Assembly: GCA_021774355.1 (NCBI GenBank) | Contig: JAJFJE010000314.1 | Location: 1-14,647, forward strand | DNA from: Alphaproteobacteria bacterium | GTDB taxonomy: Bacteria > Pseudomonadota > Alphaproteobacteria > Zavarziniales > Zavarziniaceae | Reading direction: 5' to 3' | DNA length: 14,647 nucleotides | In this document: positions 13,358 to 14,647 of the stretch, in pieces | Layout: every line of letters starts with the position of its first letter | How positions within the stretch are numbered: position 1 is the first letter of the stretch | Made by a program: the position numbers and the translations under genes | The notes under the pieces: generated by a model | Told to the model about the DNA's origin: nothing | Database searches by the model: none | Seen by the model: only the letters and a program-made list of their open reading frames with translations

Positions 13358-14647
13358 GGCGCCTGGGCGGCGGCGGTCAGCCGGGCGCCGCTGCTGGTGA
13401 TCTGTTCGCGGGTGGCGAGGAAACGCACCGCCGGCCAATCGTCCTGGGCGCGCTGCAGATACCAGGCATTGCGGGCCAGATAGACCAGGGCGCCGTCGTG
13501 ATCTTCGGCCAGGTTGAGGCCGGCGGCCGAGATGAACCCGTCCAGCGCCTTGCGGTCGTCGGAATCGACCCAGCGGGCCAATTCGAACGGCGCCGGGTCG
13601 AACGCGACATCCAGGTCGTATTCGGCCTGCAGACGGCTTTTCAGGACTTCGAACTGCAACGGGCCGACCACGCCGACGACGTAATCGCCGCCGATCCGCC
13701 GGCGGAACACCTGGGAGGCGCCTTCCTCGGCCAGCTGGTCGAGCGCCCGGCGCAGGTGCTTGACCTTCATCGGGTCGTCCAGGCGGACCCGGCGGAGCAT
13801 TTCCGGGGCAAAGCTGGGCACGCCCAGGAAGGCCAGGTCCTCGCCCTCGGTGAGGCTGTCGCCAATCCGCAAGGTGCCGTGATTGGGAATGCCCAGAATG
13901 TCGCCGGCCCAGGCCTCGTCGGTGGTCGAACGGTCGCCGGCCAGGAAGGAGACCGGGTTGTTGACCGCCAGCGGGCGGCCCGAACGGACATGCTTCAGCT
14001 TCATGCCGCGCTTGAAATGCCCCGATACCAGGCGCAGGAAGGCCACCCGGTCGCGGTGGTTGGGGTCCATATTGGCCTGGATCTTGAACACGAAGCCCGC
14101 GACCTTGGGCTCGGTCGGGGCGACCAGGCGGGTCGCGGCCTTGCCCGGCCGCGGGCTGGGCGCCATCTCGGCCAGGCCCGCCAGCAATTCGCCGACGCCG
14201 AAGGAACGCAGGGCCGAGCCGAAAAAGATCGGCGACAAATGGCCGGCCAGGAAGGCCTCGCGGTCGAACGGCGGGCACAGCCCGCGCACCATCTCGACCT
14301 CCTCGCGCAGGCGGGCGGCCAGCGCCGGCGGCAGGCGCTGGTCGATGCGCGGATCGTCCAGGCCTTCGACCGCCTCGCTCTCCGGCTTGCGCCCGCCGGT
14401 GCTGCGGTCGAGCAGGATCAGCCGGTCGTGGATCAGGTCGTAGCAGCCATGGAAGTCGCGGCCCATGCCGATCGGCCAGGTCGCCGGGGTCACGTCGAGG
14501 GCGAGCATCTTCTCGATCTCGTCCATCAGTTCGAAGGGGTCCCGGGCCTCCCGGTCCATCTTGTTGATGAAGGTGACGATCGGCACGTCGCGCAGGCGGC
14601 AGACCTCGAACAGCTTGAGGGTGCGGGCCTCGATGCCCTTGGCCGCG
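13354..14647 (-). CDS. prfC: Peptide chain release factor 3 (5' end outside window)
   Basis: About 430 C-terminal residues of RF3 are present; the N-terminal GTPase loops G1-G3 lie beyond base 14647. The visible part starts AAKGIEARTLKLFEVCRLR, then G4 as FINKMDREARDPFELMDEIE, PIGMGRDFHGCYDL, FFGSALRSFGVGELL (G5 region), and the RF3 domain II/III blocks VFKIQANMDPNHRDRVAFLR, the SGHFKRGMKLKH block and VVGVVGPLQFEVLKSRL. RF3 is a GTPase that recycles RF1/RF2 from the ribosome after peptide release and contributes to post-transfer quality control. All family blocks are intact with no frameshift. The stop TGA (13356-13354) overlaps the GTG of the lipase, so the lipase is likely made from the same mRNA by coupled translation. 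Confidence 0.96.
   Translation of the reverse strand, partial: AAKGIEARTLKLFEVCRLRDVPIVTFINKMDREARDPFELMDEIEKMLALDVTPATWPIGMGRDFHGCYDLIHDRLILLDRSTGGRKPESEAVEGLDDPRIDQRLPPALAARLREEVEMVRGLCPPFDREAFLAGHLSPIFFGSALRSFGVGELLAGLAEMAPSPRPGKAATRLVAPTEPKVAGFVFKIQANMDPNHRDRVAFLRLVSGHFKRGMKLKHVRSGRPLAVNNPVSFLAGDRSTTDEAWAGDILGIPNHGTLRIGDSLTEGEDLAFLGVPSFAPEMLRRVRLDDPMKVKHLRRALDQLAEEGASQVFRRRIGGDYVVGVVGPLQFEVLKSRLQAEYDLDVAFDPAPFELARWVDSDDRKALDGFISAAGLNLAEDHDGALVYLARNAWYLQRAQDDWPAVRFLATREQITSSGARLTAAAQAP

Overview
The window is high-GC DNA, dense in genes. Protein families, operon style and one small RNA all point to an alphaproteobacterium, probably near the Rhodospirillales or Rhizobiales; the sequence does not fix the genus. 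It is chromosomal housekeeping and accessory-metabolism DNA. There is no insertion sequence, phage gene, CRISPR array, rRNA or tRNA that I can see.

Layout. 1-1019 (+): the end of an N-formylglutamate amidohydrolase, coupled to a GNAT acetyltransferase of the phosphinothricin/methionine sulfoximine type. 1054-1142 (-): an unannotated small RNA gene that matches the alphaproteobacterial MmgR (alpha-r8, Rfam suhB) design. It has two hairpins, the exact conserved 10-mer UUUCCUCCCU, and an intrinsic terminator with a UUCG loop. 1143-1574: a roughly 430-base AT-richer region shared by the sRNA and a divergent operon. 1575-3658 (+): a metallophosphoesterase resembling PlcP, coupled to a GT4-type lipid glycosyltransferase, the pair known for replacing phospholipids with glycolipids under phosphate limitation. 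3655-4644 (-): a zinc-free quinone oxidoreductase. 4752-5723 (+): a four-helix membrane protein with a duplicated DUF3592-like unit. 5844-7667 (+): typA/bipA with a readable sigma-70 promoter. 7781-8221 (+): an XRE-type regulator. 8261-10575 (-): glpD, coupled to a HAD-IIB phosphatase. 10678-11472 (+): a HisN-type histidinol-phosphatase. 11474-11567: a two-hairpin palindromic repeat between convergent genes. 11583-12359 (-): a lipoprotein of unknown function. 12419-14647 (-): prfC (start outside the window), coupled to a PldB-like lysophospholipase/lipase.

How the genes fit together. Several loci concern membrane glycerolipid turnover: the PlcP-like phospholipase C, the glycosyltransferase that would use its diacylglycerol, a lysophospholipase/monoacylglycerol lipase and the glycerol-3-phosphate dehydrogenase. 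In Sinorhizobium meliloti, MmgR controls phasins and polyhydroxybutyrate storage, so the divergent sRNA/plcP arrangement places a carbon-storage regulator beside a lipid-remodelling operon. That functional link is inference. Four adjacent gene pairs overlap by exactly 4 bp (ATGA once, GTGA three times), which suggests translational coupling within each pair.
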